A DNA stretch of 64,000 nucleotides from Temperatibacter marinus (GTDB lineage Bacteria; Pseudomonadota; Alphaproteobacteria; Sphingomonadales; Kordiimonadaceae). Positions within the stretch are counted from its first letter, which is position 1. Each line of letters starts with the position of its first letter. This document shows positions 62,582-64,000 of the stretch, piece by piece. The DNA lies in the NCBI RefSeq assembly GCF_031598375.1, contig NZ_CP123872.1, positions 2,848,501 through 2,912,500 on the forward strand, written 5' to 3'. The notes below the pieces were generated by a model. It was not told the origin of the DNA, ran no database searches, and saw only the letters and a list, made by a program, of their open reading frames with translations. The position numbers and the translations under genes are program-made.

Positions 62582-63754
62582 ATGTTCATCAATTTCTTTT
62601 ACGAATTAAGAGATAATGGTATCTCTGTCACGATCAAAGAGTATTTGCTCTTGATGGAAGCCCTGAAGGCGGGGTGTGCCTCCTATCAGATTGATGATTT
62701 TTATTATCTTGCTCGCTCTGTTTTTGTGAAAGATGAAACAAAATTAGACAGATTTGATAAGGTTTTTGGCAAAGTTTTTGATGGCATAGAATTTATCGCA
62801 GACGATGCCACTGAAATTCCTGAAGAATGGCTGAGAAAGATGGCAGAGCTCTATCTGTCTGAAGAAGAAATGGCGGCGATCGAAAGTCAGGGTGGCTTTG
62901 AAGAATTAATGAAAAAATTACAAGAGCGCCTCGACGAACAAAAAGAACGCCATCAGGGTGGTAATAAATGGATCGGCACTGCAGGGACCAGCCCCTTTGG
63001 GGCTCATGGCTATAATCCCGAAGGCGTGCGCATTGGTCAAGAAAAAGGCCGGCACGGTAAAGCCATTAAGGTTTGGGACAAGCGAGAGTTTAAAAATCTT
63101 GATGATACAATTGAACTGGGCACTCGCAATATCAAAGTCGCTCTAAGAAAACTTCGTCAATTTGCCCGCGAGGGTGAAGCGTCAGAACTCGACTTAGACG
63201 ACACAATCAAATCTACTGCCCATAAAGGCTATTTAGACATTAAAATGGTTCCAGAACGCCATAATGCCGTTAAGGTATTGATTTTCTTTGATATCGGCGG
63301 TTCTATGGACCCTCACATTAAGCTCTGTGAGGAATTATTTTCTGCTGCTAGATCTGAGTTTAAACATCTAGAATTTTTCTACTTTCATAACTGCCTTTAT
63401 GAAAATGTTTGGAAGGACAATGTGCGTCGTAATAGTGAGCGATTGAATACGATGGACATACTGCATACCTATCCTCATGACTATAAAGTTATTTTTGTTG
63501 GGGATGCATCAATGAGTCCTTATGAAATAGTCTATCCGGGCGGTTCGGTGGAACATTGGAACGAAGAAGCGGGGGAAGTATGGCTTAAAAGGGTCTTAAA
63601 TATTTATTCCCGTGCCATCTGGCTCAATCCGATCCCAGAACAGCATTGGACTTACGGCCAATCCATCCAAATGATGAAAGAATTGATGGAAGATCGGATG
63701 TTTCCCCTGACTGTTTCTGGCATAGATAGTGCCGTTAAAGAATTAAGGCGCTAG
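62582..63754 (+). CDS. CoxE-like VWA-domain protein
   Basis: The 390-residue protein has an N-terminal helical half (FFYELRDNGISVTIKEYLLLMEAL, YYLARSVFVKDETKLDRFDKVFGKVF), a linker rich in Lys/Arg, and a VWA domain with the metal site VLIFFDIGGSMDPHI (about 233-247) and LEFFYFHNCLYENVW. The metal motif reads DxGGS, not the usual DxSxS, a change seen in CoxE-type proteins. With the MoxR ATPase before it, the pair resembles CoxD/CoxE, which mature the active site of CO dehydrogenase in other bacteria, but no cox genes are visible here, so the client is unknown. Confidence 0.88.
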   Translation: MFINFFYELRDNGISVTIKEYLLLMEALKAGCASYQIDDFYYLARSVFVKDETKLDRFDKVFGKVFDGIEFIADDATEIPEEWLRKMAELYLSEEEMAAIESQGGFEELMKKLQERLDEQKERHQGGNKWIGTAGTSPFGAHGYNPEGVRIGQEKGRHGKAIKVWDKREFKNLDDTIELGTRNIKVALRKLRQFAREGEASELDLDDTIKSTAHKGYLDIKMVPERHNAVKVLIFFDIGGSMDPHIKLCEELFSAARSEFKHLEFFYFHNCLYENVWKDNVRRNSERLNTMDILHTYPHDYKVIFVGDASMSPYEIVYPGGSVEHWNEEAGEVWLKRVLNIYSRAIWLNPIPEQHWTYGQSIQMMKELMEDRMFPLTVSGIDSAVKELRR

Positions 63755-63757
63755 ACA

Positions 63758-64000
63758 TTATCCCTCAAAGGAATAGCCTAATTTCATCAAAGCCATTCTT
63801 AAGGGGCCAGGAATGAGGTTTCCAATTTCATGAACCATTTCCGTGTCGAAGTATTTTTTATACTGATTGATTGTTCCATCCCTATAAAATGGGCCCATTT
63901 GATCTTCGCTCACTTTGAATAGACCATTTTCTTCCTCTGATTGCTTGGCTTTATCGATAGATATTGCCTCAGCTACAGCTTCAAAATTGATTTCCTCCCG
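63758..64000 (-). CDS. C-terminal part of a minus-strand gene cut by the window edge
   Basis: An open minus-strand frame runs from the right edge to TAA at 63758-63760, giving 80 residues (REEINFEAVAEAISIDKA ... MALMKLGYSFEG). The end PFYRDGTINQYKKYF resembles the C-terminal tail of sulfotransferase-domain proteins (RxGxxxxYKxYF). This is a weak match. The stop lies three bases from the convergent CoxE-like gene stop. The start is outside the window. Confidence 0.55.
   Translation of the reverse strand, partial: REEINFEAVAEAISIDKAKQSEEENGLFKVSEDQMGPFYRDGTINQYKKYFDTEMVHEIGNLIPGPLRMALMKLGYSFEG

Overview
The window is ordinary chromosomal DNA of an alphaproteobacterium, probably an aquatic, flagellated one with a moderately low GC content. 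Evidence for this is the divK-pleD pair with a DUF3572 gene and dinB next to it, a DUF2336 protein, the recG / sdhE-mfd neighbourhood, a Bpt-type leucyltransferase, short flagellins behind sigma-54 promoters, and a pyrB gene overlapping a dihydroorotase-like gene. I saw no rRNA, tRNA, CRISPR array, insertion sequence or prophage. The gene naming rests on motifs and family memory; no database search was run.

Layout. 1-7.2 kb: a 5'-truncated exported zinc metalloprotease, a small Sel1-like protein, a double-receiver diguanylate cyclase, an exported Lys/Arg- then Tyr/His-rich protein, an LpxR-like outer-membrane lipase and a small Cys protein. 7.2-10.5 kb: gatCAB on the minus strand, then about 650 bp without genes (10495-11142) that holds a possible structured RNA, spaced direct repeats and palindromes. 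11.1-24 kb: GNAT, DUF3089, ruvX, pyrB, a PyrC-like gene lacking metal ligands, plsY, dprA, topA, rnr, an HPt/pseudo-receiver protein and rpmG. 24.1-28.5 kb: pleD, divK, DUF3572, dinB and a GGDEF protein. 28.6-39.9 kb: RidA, GDPD, a FemAB-like protein, a catalytically degenerate PAS-GGDEF-EAL protein, a hydroxyisobutyrate-dehydrogenase-like enzyme, a penicillin-acylase family enzyme, MotB, an SLC13 permease and Bpt. 39.9-51.4 kb: recG, an SPFH protein, sdhE, mfd, an EAL protein, a DsbA-like thiol oxidoreductase, a 74-residue flagellar-rod-like mini-protein, moaA and nadK. 51.4-58.7 kb: a PAS histidine kinase, DUF2336, a TorF-type porin, amtB and glnK behind a sigma-54 promoter, and an FMN-dependent 2-hydroxy-acid dehydrogenase. 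59-64 kb: two tandem flagellins, flaG, a MoxR/CoxE-like pair and the C-terminus of a minus-strand gene cut by the window edge.

How the genes fit together. Cell-cycle and motility signalling dominates: DivK/PleD, two further GGDEF cyclases, one EAL protein with intact motifs and one decayed EAL protein, an HPt/pseudo-receiver, a PAS kinase, MotB, flagellins and FlaG. Three sigma-54 (-24/-12) promoters were read directly: one before glnK-amtB and one before each flagellin. The flagellin leaders share an A-loop hairpin at the predicted 5' end, and the second has three such hairpins, the last covering the ribosome-binding site.

The best candidates for something undescribed are the degenerate PAS-GGDEF-EAL protein, the HPt-pseudo-receiver fusion, the 74-residue FlgC/FlgG-tail-like protein, the flagellin leader hairpins, the recG leader (a strong terminator 15 nt before the start) and the gene-free stretch upstream of gatC. 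No single locus looks like a complete new defence or mobile system.
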